From: Thalassorhabdomicrobium marinisediminis
GTDB lineage: Bacteria > Pseudomonadota > Alphaproteobacteria > Rhodobacterales > Rhodobacteraceae
NCBI RefSeq assembly: GCF_003072065.1
Contig: NZ_QCYG01000009.1
Location: 62,001 to 126,000, forward strand
Reading direction: 5' to 3'
Length of the DNA stretch: 64,000 nt
Each line of letters begins with the position of its first letter. Within the stretch, counting starts at the first letter, position 1. Positions 8,491-19,500 of this stretch are shown here, piece by piece. A model generated the notes under the pieces. That model did not search any database, was not told the DNA's origin, and was given only the letters and a program-made list of their open reading frames with translations. The position numbers and the translations under genes are program-made.

Positions 8491-10599
8491 TTACCCCTCA
8501 CCATTTCGCACATAGGTCACATAGAAGCCCTTGATGACCCGGTGCTCCTGCAAACGGTCCCCAAGTGAAAACCCGTCCTTTCTGATGGGTGCCTGGAAAA
8601 TATCGAGACCGCGATCCAGAACGATTTTCCAGCCGGTGTCGGTAACGATATCGCGCGCATGCGCGGTCCCTGTGCCATCAAAGGCCCATGTGAACGCAAC
8701 GCCAGAGCCGACGCAGGCGTCCGCGATTGAATCCAGCAATTCACGTTGTTTCGCGACGTTGCCATCATCAGGACCGGTTACGAGATGAACGCTGATCTGG
8801 TCCTCGGGCGACTTGCGCCGAATGACCATTTCGACGAATTCCATCATGTTTCGGATCTGGTAGAAGAACCGCACATAGGGGTCCGTCACGATAATCTTGG
8901 ATGCGCCCGCAATGTATGGGCCAAAGAGGCGATCGTAGCTGATCCCCTTGCGATCCTCAGTGAAGACGTGATGCCCTTCTTCCAGAGCAGGTTTTACGTC
9001 TGTCTTGGCCGCAAGAATGGGCTCTGCCGCGGTGCCGGAAGCTGATCCCGCTCCACCAGCGTCCGAAGCGGCATCGCCACCATCAGTCGACGTCTCGGTC
9101 TGTTCCTGTTCCTTGGGATCCAGCGCTGGCTTGAGATAGTAGAACTGCGGGTATTCTTCTTCCTCGACCGTTGTTACACGCCGCTTGGTGCCGTCGGATC
9201 CGAGGTAGTAAAAATCGACCTCGGGATAGGTGCTGTCGATGCGAGCTAGCTGGTCTTTCACGCGCTTGCGGCTTTCCATGGCAAGCCGAAGTAGTTCTTC
9301 GACATCTTCCGCTGTCTCGCCGCCATTTGGGAAGATCAGCTTTAGAAGCCCGGACATGGTCTTGTAGATTGCATCCCGATCTCGCGTCGAAATTTTCTCG
9401 CTGATCTTGAAATGCAGGTCTGGCCGATGTGAAAAATCCTCCTGCCGCAGGTGACGCAAGATTTCGGCCAGATAGTCGACAATGAAGCCGTACCCCTTGG
9501 TGAACATCTCGCCGCGGATCACGTCGATTTCCCAGCCGGGCAAGTAGGCATGCAGGCGGTCGATGAAGGCCGAGTCATGGAACTGGGGTGGCAGTGCCTC
9601 AAAGAGGTCGCTGTTTTTTAGCATGAAAGGCACATTGTGGTCGGTGTTGCCGACGAAGGCGAAACTGGCCTCCGCCCCCATGGGGTTCACCCCCCTGGAG
9701 AAGGTTTTGTTGGCCATGTAGTTTTTCATGATGTCGACGAGAGCCTTGTTCGCGGTCTTTTCACGACCGGCAAACTCATCGAAGGCCACGACGTCCCAGT
9801 AGCCTACAAGGCCAATGCGGCCGTTCGAGTTGTTCACGAAGAGTTTCGGGATCGATACCTCACCGCCAGAGATCAGCTGGCCATGCGGGGAGAACTCGGA
9901 GTAGATGTGCGACTTGCCCGTCCCTTTGGGCCCAAGCTCGATGATGTTGTAGTTACGCTCCACGAAGGGAATCAGGCGCATGAGCTGCAACAGCTTGGCA
10001 CGACGCCCAAAGGCTTCCGGGTTGAAGCCGATACTCTGCATCAGCAGGTCGATCCAATCGTCAGTGCCGAAATTCTCACGCGCTGCGCGGTAACTCTCAT
10101 AGTCGACCTTGGCGATCTGAATGGGCTTGATGGTTTCGAGGATCCAGGGCGAGATGCGGGCATCCTCGGAAAACTCGTATTGCACATCCGCGATGCACCA
10201 GACGCCCGTCACAAGAAGCTTGGGGTGCGCCTTGATCGTGCCGCTGTCGACCGCGACCTTCTTGATGCCGAGGTTGTCGAAGGTGGCTTCGTAGCTGTCG
10301 GTCTTCTCATTCAGCGACACGCTGATCTGGTCGATGACCTTGTAGCGCCCCTTTTCCTTGATCGTCGACTGAATGAGCCCGGCTTCGCTACGGTGGACGT
10401 AATGCTTGCGCAGGATTTCTTTGACGGTTTCGATGCCCGTGGCGATCGATGCTTCGTCATCGGTGGCGCAATACTGGCCGAGGAGGTACTCGAGCACATA
10501 GGTTGGAACAATGGCGTTTCCCTTGACCGCCTTGACCAAGTCCTTGCGCACGACGAAACCCGCGAAGTGTTCATTGATCCTGGCGTCGAGATCACTCAT
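8491..10599 (-). CDS. brxL: BrxL, Lon-like AAA+ protein of type I BREX
   Basis: About 702 residues from ATG 10599, chosen because GAGGAG sits seven bases upstream. A TTG at 10614 would add five residues and overlap the pglZ stop. The N-terminal region is the BREX BrxL domain, followed by an AAA+ core with Walker A GPKGTGKS (about 223-230), a Walker B-like VVAFDEFAG, and a C-terminal Lon-protease-like part (after ~530) ending in HRVIKGFYVTYVRNGEG. In type I BREX, BrxL is the sixth core protein, a DNA-associated ATPase needed for phage exclusion. A low-complexity Asp/Gly/Ala linker (about 505-540) separates the ATPase from the C-terminal domain. It follows pglZ directly. Confidence 0.95.
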   Translation of the reverse strand: MSDLDARINEHFAGFVVRKDLVKAVKGNAIVPTYVLEYLLGQYCATDDEASIATGIETVKEILRKHYVHRSEAGLIQSTIKEKGRYKVIDQISVSLNEKTDSYEATFDNLGIKKVAVDSGTIKAHPKLLVTGVWCIADVQYEFSEDARISPWILETIKPIQIAKVDYESYRAARENFGTDDWIDLLMQSIGFNPEAFGRRAKLLQLMRLIPFVERNYNIIELGPKGTGKSHIYSEFSPHGQLISGGEVSIPKLFVNNSNGRIGLVGYWDVVAFDEFAGREKTANKALVDIMKNYMANKTFSRGVNPMGAEASFAFVGNTDHNVPFMLKNSDLFEALPPQFHDSAFIDRLHAYLPGWEIDVIRGEMFTKGYGFIVDYLAEILRHLRQEDFSHRPDLHFKISEKISTRDRDAIYKTMSGLLKLIFPNGGETAEDVEELLRLAMESRKRVKDQLARIDSTYPEVDFYYLGSDGTKRRVTTVEEEEYPQFYYLKPALDPKEQEQTETSTDGGDAASDAGGAGSASGTAAEPILAAKTDVKPALEEGHHVFTEDRKGISYDRLFGPYIAGASKIIVTDPYVRFFYQIRNMMEFVEMVIRRKSPEDQISVHLVTGPDDGNVAKQRELLDSIADACVGSGVAFTWAFDGTGTAHARDIVTDTGWKIVLDRGLDIFQAPIRKDGFSLGDRLQEHRVIKGFYVTYVRNGEG

Positions 10600-10610
10600 G
10601 GGGCCGCTCC

Positions 10611-13112
10611 TCAAAAGTCAAAATCTGTTGTGATGCCACGTTTCAACTGGAAGCGGTGGCTTGTGTAGTCCTGGTAATGGCTGGTTTTGCCAACCCGCTC
10701 GCGCAGTTTCAGGAATACGTCCTGATTGTTGAAGTTATCCGCCTGACGCGACAGCAGGAATTTTCGCGGCATTTCACGTTCCCGGGCATTGTCCGAGGTG
10801 AAGTCGAACTGCAGAACATGCTCGTCTGAAATTAGCGTGCCGTCGGCGGCGTAGATTCCCGCGACCAACTCGCGGGCCTGCATTTTCTCGGAGACGGTTT
10901 GCGCTTGGTAGAAGATCACCGCGGTCTGCCCGGAGGTGATCTGGCTCCGGCCGGACACAATGATCTGCACCTCGACCTGGTTCACATCCGCCTCGCGTTG
11001 TTTGCCAACACGGATGACAGGGATGACGATTTCCTGCAGCGACGCGCCACCATGGACAAACCGACTTCCCGCTCCTTTGACCCGAAGACGGTTGATAGAG
11101 TTCGGGATCAGGACATCGAGGTCGCCAGTGAGGCCCAGGTTGACCGAAGAGAACTTCTTCATGCCTGCGGTCTCATGAAGGCCACGACCGACGACGAACC
11201 GACGGTTCCGCATCAGGATCTCGTCGCCTTTTGGATCCGCAACTGCGAAGTCGCTCTCGTCAAGCGCTCGGTGCTGGTAGAGGAAGCCATGATCCGCCGT
11301 GATCAGGATGTTCGAAAAGTTTGCCGAGGTCAGTTTTCGAACGAGCTTGGTCAGCTCTTCGATCGCGTCTTCGGCAGCCTTGGGCAGCTGATCCTCGGTC
11401 TGTAGCTTGTCCCCGATCGCGTCGATCAGGTTGTGATAGATGTAGACCACGTCGTTGTCGCGGAAGAGCTCTTTGCCCTCATCGACACGCATATCCAGTA
11501 CATCGCGCGCCAATAGGGCCTTGGTACGATCCCCTGCGCGTCCAGTTGCCAGAAGCTTTTCGCGCGCGGCGAGGCCTTGGGTACTCTCCCCACCTGATAG
11601 GATTGAACCCTGCCCATCGGTCGCAAAGCACAGGTCCCGGTTTGGCAGAAGCGCTGCCATACCGAGCTGTGTATAGCTCGGAAGCGCGCTGATCATGGGT
11701 TTCAGCTCGGCATCAAATCGGTTCAGCGCTCGTATGCGGCGCAGGCATTCCTCGGCTACCTCAAAGCGCAAAGCATCCGAAACGATGACCGCGACCTTCT
11801 GGTCCTTGCGGCGGAACTCTGCGGCCTGTTCGAAATAGAAGGCGCTTTGGCGTGCGTATCCCGGAATGGCCCAATCGGTCAGCCCTGCGACCTGATCCTG
11901 CCAGGCATCGTTCAGCTTCAAGAGGTAGCTGTTGGTATATCTGTTCTCGACTGCCTCGTAGAGTTCCGAGAGTAGTGAGGCATGGCCGCTGCGCTGCATG
12001 TGGTAGACGAATTTGCGATAGAGCTGGTCAAGCTTGTACCAGCTGCTGACATATCGCTTCACCCCTTCGGCAGGGCTCGTCATCCCCAGATTGGCTTCGG
12101 CCAGCGCCTGCTGGAATTCGGTCGCAAAGCCGATCGCCTGATAGATATCCTCGTAGGTGCCATACCAATGGCTCTGCCGGCGCTCGCGGACCCATTTCAG
12201 CACCTCGGATGCGCTCACGGTCTGGGTCGACATCGCATGAACAAGCTGTCGGATGACGTGGCGATCGATTTCCTCGAAATGGTCGACCGCCATTACCGAC
12301 CGGAAATCGCGCTTGGACAGATCTTCCGGGATCTTCAGCAGGCCCTGATAGCGTGCGGCCAGCATTTCGAAGGCTGCTTCCCAGTGGCGGTTGTTCTTCC
12401 AGCGGCGGAAGACCAGCAGTGCCTCGGCGTTCAGCTTGCCATCTTCGCCGAGCGCCCGCAGATACGCCGACTGGAAGAGCGCGATCGCAAAGTCCTCGAA
12501 ATCGGGCTCGTCCGGCTGATAACCATAGGCATTTCCGACCTGCTTCCAGAACACCTCCATCAGGCCCGAACGCTCGATGAGCCGCATTGCATCATCGCGA
12601 CCCTCCGCAAGCTCGCCCAACAGCGCCTCGACCACAGTATCAAGCCCACCTTCGGCGCCAGCACAGACGGCAAGCATGCGCAGCCGAACCTGCGATTGGG
12701 TGTCGGCGGCATGCAAAAGCCGTTTCAGTTCAGCCACCCGCGCCTTGGAGCGGTAGAACTCCATATGGTCGCGCACGACGTTCTCAAACTGCGGCGGCAG
12801 GCCCAGCTCACCCAGCCAGCTCGCCGCCTGATCCGCCTTGAACACTGCGGTCGCCAACTGCAGGTCCAGCAGCCAGTTCGCCGCGTTCCCAGGCTCTGGC
12901 CCGTCGTGGAACACCAGAAACTTCGCCTTCGGCTCCTGCCGCAGCATACGGTATTTCAGCCCGAACTGGTTGTTGGTGATCTCCACCTTGGTGACGCCCG
13001 CCAGATCGAGCGCATCGAACTCTCCCCGCATGTCGCGCGCGGCGTCATACCAGAAGACGATGCGATGCTCGTCGAAGAGGCGTCTTAGGCTGGCGGTGAT
13101 CCGGTCAGTCAT
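10611..13112 (-). CDS. pglZ: PglZ, type A BREX phosphatase-superfamily protein
   Basis: 833 residues, the usual length for BREX-1 PglZ. The C-terminal half is an alkaline-phosphatase-superfamily fold: VIVSDALRFEVAEECL at about 442-457 supplies the first metal-binding Asp, and ILITADHGFLYQHR near 602-615 supplies the Asp-His pair. The N-terminal ~400 residues are the helical PglZ region. In BREX, PglZ is essential both for methylation by PglX and for phage restriction. It overlaps the end of pglX by eight bases, so translation is probably coupled. Confidence 0.96.
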   Translation of the reverse strand: MTDRITASLRRLFDEHRIVFWYDAARDMRGEFDALDLAGVTKVEITNNQFGLKYRMLRQEPKAKFLVFHDGPEPGNAANWLLDLQLATAVFKADQAASWLGELGLPPQFENVVRDHMEFYRSKARVAELKRLLHAADTQSQVRLRMLAVCAGAEGGLDTVVEALLGELAEGRDDAMRLIERSGLMEVFWKQVGNAYGYQPDEPDFEDFAIALFQSAYLRALGEDGKLNAEALLVFRRWKNNRHWEAAFEMLAARYQGLLKIPEDLSKRDFRSVMAVDHFEEIDRHVIRQLVHAMSTQTVSASEVLKWVRERRQSHWYGTYEDIYQAIGFATEFQQALAEANLGMTSPAEGVKRYVSSWYKLDQLYRKFVYHMQRSGHASLLSELYEAVENRYTNSYLLKLNDAWQDQVAGLTDWAIPGYARQSAFYFEQAAEFRRKDQKVAVIVSDALRFEVAEECLRRIRALNRFDAELKPMISALPSYTQLGMAALLPNRDLCFATDGQGSILSGGESTQGLAAREKLLATGRAGDRTKALLARDVLDMRVDEGKELFRDNDVVYIYHNLIDAIGDKLQTEDQLPKAAEDAIEELTKLVRKLTSANFSNILITADHGFLYQHRALDESDFAVADPKGDEILMRNRRFVVGRGLHETAGMKKFSSVNLGLTGDLDVLIPNSINRLRVKGAGSRFVHGGASLQEIVIPVIRVGKQREADVNQVEVQIIVSGRSQITSGQTAVIFYQAQTVSEKMQARELVAGIYAADGTLISDEHVLQFDFTSDNAREREMPRKFLLSRQADNFNNQDVFLKLRERVGKTSHYQDYTSHRFQLKRGITTDFDF

Positions 13113-16100
13113 CCTTGGCCTCTAGTCCGGGGATCTTCTTAAGCGCTGCGCCGAATTTCGGATAGTTCGCCTTCACACCGTCATCGAGGTCGATCTCGAT
13201 CTTGGCCTGCGCCAGCGGGAAAGCGACATCGCGCTCCCATTCGTTCAGCTCGTCGATCTGCTTGGCGATGACGGCCATGTCTTTCAGCGCCTTGGTACGC
13301 TGGCCTTGGCTGGCGCTCGGGTCATCGGACAGCTTTTCCAGCCGCCCACGCTCCCCTTCCAGCTTGCTGATGAACTCGCGCAGGTAGTCGTTGAGCAGCA
13401 CCGACACCGTATCGCCCCGATAGCGGTGCATGTAGATCAGCGCGTTGAACGTCCCCTTGGGGCTGGAGAACATCCAGTAAATCGGGCGCTTCTTGTAGCG
13501 CTTCACATGGTCGGCGTAGAAATCCTTGGTGAAATACTTGCGGATGTCCTTGCCAAGGGCATCCTCGATATAGCGCAGGTTCTCGCGGAAATGCGCCTCG
13601 CCGAAGGTCACGCGCAGGAACAGGCGGAAGCGTTCTGTGATGTCGTCGGCGAACCAGTCGGCGTCGAGCACGGGGATGACGTTGTCTTCGTCCGGCATGA
13701 AACTCGGCTCGGGGATGCGGGCGAGGTAATCCTCCAACCGCTCGCCCTGATTGGCGAGGATCAGGCCCGGCGCGTCGAGGCTGTAGCGGCCGAACATGCA
13801 GCCCACGGCGTAGCTGAGGAACTCGGCCATGGTGTCGGCGCGCAGGCGGCTTTCGCGGTCGTCTTCAGTGCCCTTCACGCCATAACGATAGGCGGGGTTG
13901 CAGGTGAGGGTGATCTCCTCGATCGGCACCTCGGGGGTCAACTCGTCTTGCAAGCCGTAAGCGTCGATGAAGATGCGGTTGTTCTCTTCCTCCAGCCGCT
14001 GCATCTCGTCGGTCATGGCCTGCCAGTGGGCGCGCAGGCGGGTATAGCTGGCCTTCAGCGTGTCGGCCCGGTGATCGGGCGAGAGCAGCGGGAGCGTGGT
14101 GAAATCCCAGGAGGTTTCGTAGGCGTCCCAGTCGGAACGGGCGACTGAAACGGCCTGATTGGCATACGCGGCGATGTCCGTTTGTGCTTTCACAAATGGG
14201 ATTTTGCCGACATAACCGGTGTTGCAGTGCATGCCAGGCACGACAATGTCCGCGAAGTAGTCTGATACAGTCGAGTTAAGGAACGCAAGGTGGTGCTCGA
14301 TCTTGACCTCGGGGCGAGCAAAAATACTCATTGCCACAACATCGAAATGTGAGCCCTCTGGCCGCAATCTTGAACCGATTTTTGCCTGCCCGATGTCAGA
14401 CCATTCCGCTGCTTCTCGGAAGTAGAAGCCGACATTCTGAGGACGAGACCGCAACTTACCGCGTGCATCGCGGAAGTTCTTGATCTCGAATCCATCATTG
14501 CGCCAGTCAATTACGAACTCTCGGTTTCCATACCATTTCCTGAACTCCCCACCTTTGCTGTATGGGTAGTAGTGGTCCACAGACTCGTTGAACATCTTTG
14601 TCTGCGAGCTCGAAACCTCAAACCACTGCTTCAGAAAGCGATCATTGTCGCCGGTTTGCAGGCCAACTTTAAGATCCGCGACGTCAGCAAGAGATGGGTT
14701 CTCCGAAAAAATGTCGAAAGAATTTATCCAGTATGCGATCGGCTCGCCGGGAACTTTTTCAAAGTCCTTTGATGCCGCCCGGTAGTAATGCTTGTCTCGG
14801 GCCGCGATCGCATTTTGGGCCATCGCAGCCTTTTCAGCTTCGCTATTTCCATCCACGAGCCGCAAGTAGGAGCCTTCAAACAGGTCATCTCTGAATTTTG
14901 CGAGCACGAAGGCTGTTGTTGTTACGACCTCGCCGCCAATTGTGTCAAAACCCCTCGGGCCTTGATGGGCCATTGTAAGGATGGTGGCTTCTGAAAGAAG
15001 CTTGCTTCTCAATTGCTCGTAGGATGATTGGAACATCCACGCCTGCATGTTGATCATGGCGGTCATGGCATTCGATCTTGAGAGCCACAGAGATCGCTCC
15101 ATGAACATGGCAAAAAGATCAGATTTGCTGTTTGGGAACCTTTCCTTTGCGTAGTCTTGCAAAGGTGCATTCATGCCAGATGCGCCCATATACGGCGGGT
15201 TGGCCACCACCACGTGATACTTCGGCGACAGCGCCTCGGCCATGCGCAGCACGGAAACGACGCGCTCCTGCACCTCCTTCAGCAGCAGGTCGCCGCCGAA
15301 ATCCCGCGCCTCCACCACCCGCAGCGTCTCGGCCGGGTCGCGCAGTTTCGGCACGATCAGCGAGCCGAAGTTCTTGGCCTGCTCGAACTGCAGCAGCGTC
15401 TCGCGCAGCTCGTCGGTGAACAGATCCTTGCCCACGACCGCGGCCACGTCCTGCATCTCGGCCGGGGTGAAGGTGACGTTCTGCAGCACGACGATGTCGG
15501 GCTTCGCCTCCATCCGCAGGAACCGCCGCCGCCCCAGCCGCGCCGCCGCCTTCATCGCCAGCGCAAAGGCCGCCAGCGCCCCTGCGCGGTCGTCAATCTC
15601 CACCCCCGTCAGGTTGTGCGTCAGGATCAGCGCGGGGATCCTGTCGGCCTCATACCCCTCTTCCTCATAGATCGCGTAGAGCAGGTCGAAGGCATAGGTC
15701 AGCATGTGCCCCGAGCCACAGGCCGGATCGCAGACCTTGATTTCTTCGGGCTTGCCGATCTTCAGGAAGTCTGTCTCGGGCTCTTCCGGCGCGATGTAAT
15801 AGTCCATCCGCTCCGCCAGTTTCGACCCCGGCCGGTTCAGCAGCCAGAGCCGCCCCAGCGAATTTTCCACCAGGTAGCGGACGATCCAGTGCGGGGTGAA
15901 CAGCTGCGTCGCGGCGGGGATGTTCTCGGCTGTGATCTTTTGGTTCTTCTTGAGGCCCGCGAAGACCTGATCCTTCTTCTCCGAGATGTAGAACTGGTAG
16001 AGCCAGCCGATGATCTCGACGTCCTGGCAGGCGTCTTCGGTCATGACCTTGCGCAACTCAGCGAGGATGGAGGTCTGCGACAGCAGATCCTCGGGCATCA

Positions 16101-16584
16101 GCAGTTCGGTGTAGTCGTCGATTTCCTCGAACAGGAACGGCATAGGCCCGTGCCACTGGTTGCAGGTATGGACCAGCAGTTGGCGATAGGCCTCGGCCTG
16201 CGGGTCAGACGACGGGGTGCGGCCATCAAGCAGCGCCGCGATGCTGCCCGGCGCGCCCTCGGGCAGGTTGCCAGCCATCGCCTCGGCCAGAAGTTCGGGC
16301 CGCGTCTGATCTCCGGTCGGCGACACAACGCCAACGGTCGTGTAGCCGTTCACATCCATGAAGCGCAGGGCGGTGAAGCGGTTGAACCAGGTATAGGCGA
16401 CCTGTTCGATCACTTGCCGCTTGCCGTCCCGCGCGATGGCGGCGTTGAGCGCCTTCATCGCCGCGGGATGCTCGCGCTGCACCGGGGAGGCCGGATCGAG
16501 CACGAGGTCGAGCTTTGAGGTGACCTGATCGATCAGTAGGTTCCGAGCCGCTTGGGCAAATTTCTTGAGCGCGTTCGTGTCCAT
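13105..16584 (-). CDS. pglX: PglX, BREX-1 adenine-specific DNA methyltransferase
   Basis: 1159 residues. Motif I DPACGSGHM lies at 286-294 (SAM binding) and motif IV NPPY at 462-465, the signature of N6-adenine methyltransferases. Host DNA is methylated at a BREX-specific asymmetric site. The target-recognition region follows motif IV. Base composition changes sharply inside the gene: 14170-15190 (roughly residues 465-805) is near 50% GC in sampled lines (29/60 at 14581-14640), while flanks are near 70% (44/60 at 15541-15600; 41/60 at 14041-14100). This points to exchange of the specificity segment by recombination. The start ATG at 16584 shares one base with the brxC stop. Confidence 0.96.
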   Translation of the reverse strand: MDTNALKKFAQAARNLLIDQVTSKLDLVLDPASPVQREHPAAMKALNAAIARDGKRQVIEQVAYTWFNRFTALRFMDVNGYTTVGVVSPTGDQTRPELLAEAMAGNLPEGAPGSIAALLDGRTPSSDPQAEAYRQLLVHTCNQWHGPMPFLFEEIDDYTELLMPEDLLSQTSILAELRKVMTEDACQDVEIIGWLYQFYISEKKDQVFAGLKKNQKITAENIPAATQLFTPHWIVRYLVENSLGRLWLLNRPGSKLAERMDYYIAPEEPETDFLKIGKPEEIKVCDPACGSGHMLTYAFDLLYAIYEEEGYEADRIPALILTHNLTGVEIDDRAGALAAFALAMKAAARLGRRRFLRMEAKPDIVVLQNVTFTPAEMQDVAAVVGKDLFTDELRETLLQFEQAKNFGSLIVPKLRDPAETLRVVEARDFGGDLLLKEVQERVVSVLRMAEALSPKYHVVVANPPYMGASGMNAPLQDYAKERFPNSKSDLFAMFMERSLWLSRSNAMTAMINMQAWMFQSSYEQLRSKLLSEATILTMAHQGPRGFDTIGGEVVTTTAFVLAKFRDDLFEGSYLRLVDGNSEAEKAAMAQNAIAARDKHYYRAASKDFEKVPGEPIAYWINSFDIFSENPSLADVADLKVGLQTGDNDRFLKQWFEVSSSQTKMFNESVDHYYPYSKGGEFRKWYGNREFVIDWRNDGFEIKNFRDARGKLRSRPQNVGFYFREAAEWSDIGQAKIGSRLRPEGSHFDVVAMSIFARPEVKIEHHLAFLNSTVSDYFADIVVPGMHCNTGYVGKIPFVKAQTDIAAYANQAVSVARSDWDAYETSWDFTTLPLLSPDHRADTLKASYTRLRAHWQAMTDEMQRLEEENNRIFIDAYGLQDELTPEVPIEEITLTCNPAYRYGVKGTEDDRESRLRADTMAEFLSYAVGCMFGRYSLDAPGLILANQGERLEDYLARIPEPSFMPDEDNVIPVLDADWFADDITERFRLFLRVTFGEAHFRENLRYIEDALGKDIRKYFTKDFYADHVKRYKKRPIYWMFSSPKGTFNALIYMHRYRGDTVSVLLNDYLREFISKLEGERGRLEKLSDDPSASQGQRTKALKDMAVIAKQIDELNEWERDVAFPLAQAKIEIDLDDGVKANYPKFGAALKKIPGLEAKDD

Positions 16585-19500
16585 CAGACGATCACCTTCT
16601 TGCCCGCGCGGATCTGCTCCAGCAGGGTCTTCTTCATTGCGTCGACATATTGTTCGACGTCCGTCTCTTCTGTCAGGTAGGGCTTGGCGAAGCCGACCTT
16701 GATTTCCGAAGCGTTAACGTAAGTTGGCTGCGGGGCGGCCGCCGGGGGCTCATTCATACCGGGGTTGGGCTGCGGCTGCGTGGCCGGTCGGCTGAGCCGT
16801 TCGACCTCCGCCAGAATGCGCGGCAGCAGATCGAGTTTCGCACCGTTTGCCCTGTCGCGCAGGATCGGGATCATCTTGACGCTGTCGAGCCCGGCTTTGT
16901 GGCTGTCGATGTTACGCTTGATGTGCGCTTGCTCATCTGCTGAGAGTGCCTGGAACTCTGGCGTCTGCGCAACTTTGGCCGAACACTCATCGATGGCCGT
17001 GATCACGGCCTTGCGCTCCTCGAGCACGGTCAATTCCACGCGGTCTTTCAGTCCGTAAAGTTCCGTCTTGAGGGATTGAATGGCCGTGCCCCTGTAACAA
17101 GCAGGATCTGCCAGCGTGCGGGCCAAGGCCTCGCCCGCAACAGCATCGACGTAGGAAATATTCGCTTCCTGATCGCGCAGAAAATCGCGCGCATCGTCAT
17201 AGATCTCGCGCTGTGCGCCGCCCATGAAACTGCGGACCTTGTCGAGCACGTCTTCCTTGGCGTCGAGCAAGTCGTCTTCCTGCGCCGCAGGTTCAGTTAT
17301 GTACCAAGTGGCGGGTTTGCCCACCATAGCCGAGATTTTCGCCGCCAACGGCTCAAGCGCCACGACAAAAGGATACTGGGCTTTTTGGGCCAGCAGCTTT
17401 CCCAGTTCTTCCGACAGTGTCCGAGTGCTTTCCAGCCATTCCGCCCCAATCGTGCGGGCGTCGGTGCCGTCCGCGGGGAGGTCAAACAGCTCTTTGTAGA
17501 GCTCCTTCGCCTTCCGAATTTGGGCGGAGGTGAACTCGGTCTGCGGAGTCAGAAGGACATTGGCCAAGGCATGGCTGTTATTGAGCGCCTTCGCGAGTTC
17601 GGCGCGCTCAAGTACCATGCTGTCCGAGCGAGCCTCCAGCTTCCCTTTACCGGATAGGCTGGCGGCGAGGCATAGAACTGCGGTGACAGGCCACCCATAA
17701 GGTTTACCGCCAAACCGTTCTGTAAGGTACTTGACGGAGACCTTTACGCCGATCCGGGCCTGAGACTGGACGTAGTTCAACACGTCCTGCTCGGCCTCGG
17801 TCAGACCTTCGCCGTTGTCGCCAAATAGCCCGCTTTCGGGCGTCGCGGCCTTCAGAATGTCGGCCTCGGAATAGGTCACCCCCCGCAACATCGGGAGGTT
17901 GACATAGACTTTGTCGACGAGGCCCTGGAAGCCTTTCACGATCCGCTCTTGTGGCTCTTCGCCGCCGATATCAAGCTCATCGCCGCGCACGAACATCCGC
18001 GCCTCTGCCATGAGCTTGCGCAAACGCAGTTCGAGGTCCTTGTAGCGGCGGCTGTTCTGATCCCCTTTCTCCGCGACAATGCGGTCGCGCCCCGGCTGCT
18101 CCGAGCCCGCTCGGGCTTGCCGGATGAACTTGTCGGTCTGCTTGAAGAGCGTCAGATCACGAATGAACCGCACATCAGCTTGCAACACGACCGCTAGTTC
18201 CTCGCGGCTCACATTCCGCATTCGCACAGCCTCGGGCGAGGCGACATCGTCGTTGAAAGGGCTGATCAGATTGATCGAGAGCTCATGCTCCCGGCCCAAG
18301 AGGTGATCGTCCAGTTTACGGCTGAAGCTGTATTCATTGCCGGTGGTCAGATGCTTGATCTTGCGATGGCGCAGGATCGTATCAAATGCCAGCGTCTCCA
18401 TTTCCTTCGACAGCTCGGACGGGTCGACATCGAGCGCCTTGATCTCGGCCTCGACATCCTTCTCCTCGTTTGTCAGGAACTCGTAGACCTCGCCATTGCG
18501 CTGGATAAGCGTGTTTCGTTCGAGGAAGGACAGCGCCTCTTCAATCTTGCGGCGTTGTTTGATCTGATCAGTATCGAACTCAGAGAGCAAAAGTACGCTG
18601 ATGTTGCGCACCGTTGGCTTGAACTCCTTGACGTATTTGACAAGGAAGAGCGCTTTCAGCACCCGGATCGCAAAAGGGTCGATGTCCTGGATTTCTTTTT
18701 CGGCAATCTGGATCGACTGTTGGACGGCCGACTTCAGAGCGGTGCGGATGCCCTCGAACATAAGATCGAACGTAGCAAGGTCGCCCACGGGCTGGTCTGC
18801 CATCTTTTTGGCGACCTCCTGGAACACACCCAGCATTGAGCGTTCGCCGACTGAGCTGTGCTTGCCCTCGAAAGCGTTGTGCTGAGACAGCGACGTGATT
18901 GCCATCTGGAACAGCATGTATTGGTAGGGCGGGAACGGGTAGCTTGAGACGAAGTGGGCGCGCCCGTCAAAATTTTTCAGCTTGATCGACCCGTCCGTGA
19001 AATCGAAAAGGGTCTTGAGGTTGTTTTCTTCGCGATCATGCAGGTTGCCAAGCCTGACCTGACCTTCGTCGGTCTTGGATAATAGGCGACGCTGGATGAC
19101 CTCGGCCACGTCGGCCGAGTTCAGCGGCATCTTCACGCCGAAGCGCGCCATAATCTTTGAGAAGTCCTGCGACTGGAATGCTTTACCGTCCCCGATGATG
19201 GCTTCCATGTCCTGTTGCGACGTGACGATGACCCAGGCCTGACCCTTGCATTTCGTATTCAGGCTTTCGGCGATGGTCTGCAGGTTCGTCATCAATTTGA
19301 CGTTCTCGGCGATGTACTGGCCGACCTCGTCCACGAAGAAGTTCAACCGGAACTTTGGCCCCTGTTTGTCGATCCAGGCCTTCACCTTGATCGCAAAATC
19401 CTCGATTGAGACGCGCGTATCCGCCCGGTACTGGCCCAGAATATCCGCGGCATCCGCCGGGTCCCCGCCCGTGACCACGGCAAATGCGGTCGCAATGTTC

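Noticed and set aside
15157-16518. Long plus-strand frame opposite pglX
   Set aside because: It lies entirely antisense to the methyltransferase motifs and shows the His/Arg/Gln-rich make-up of a shadow frame.
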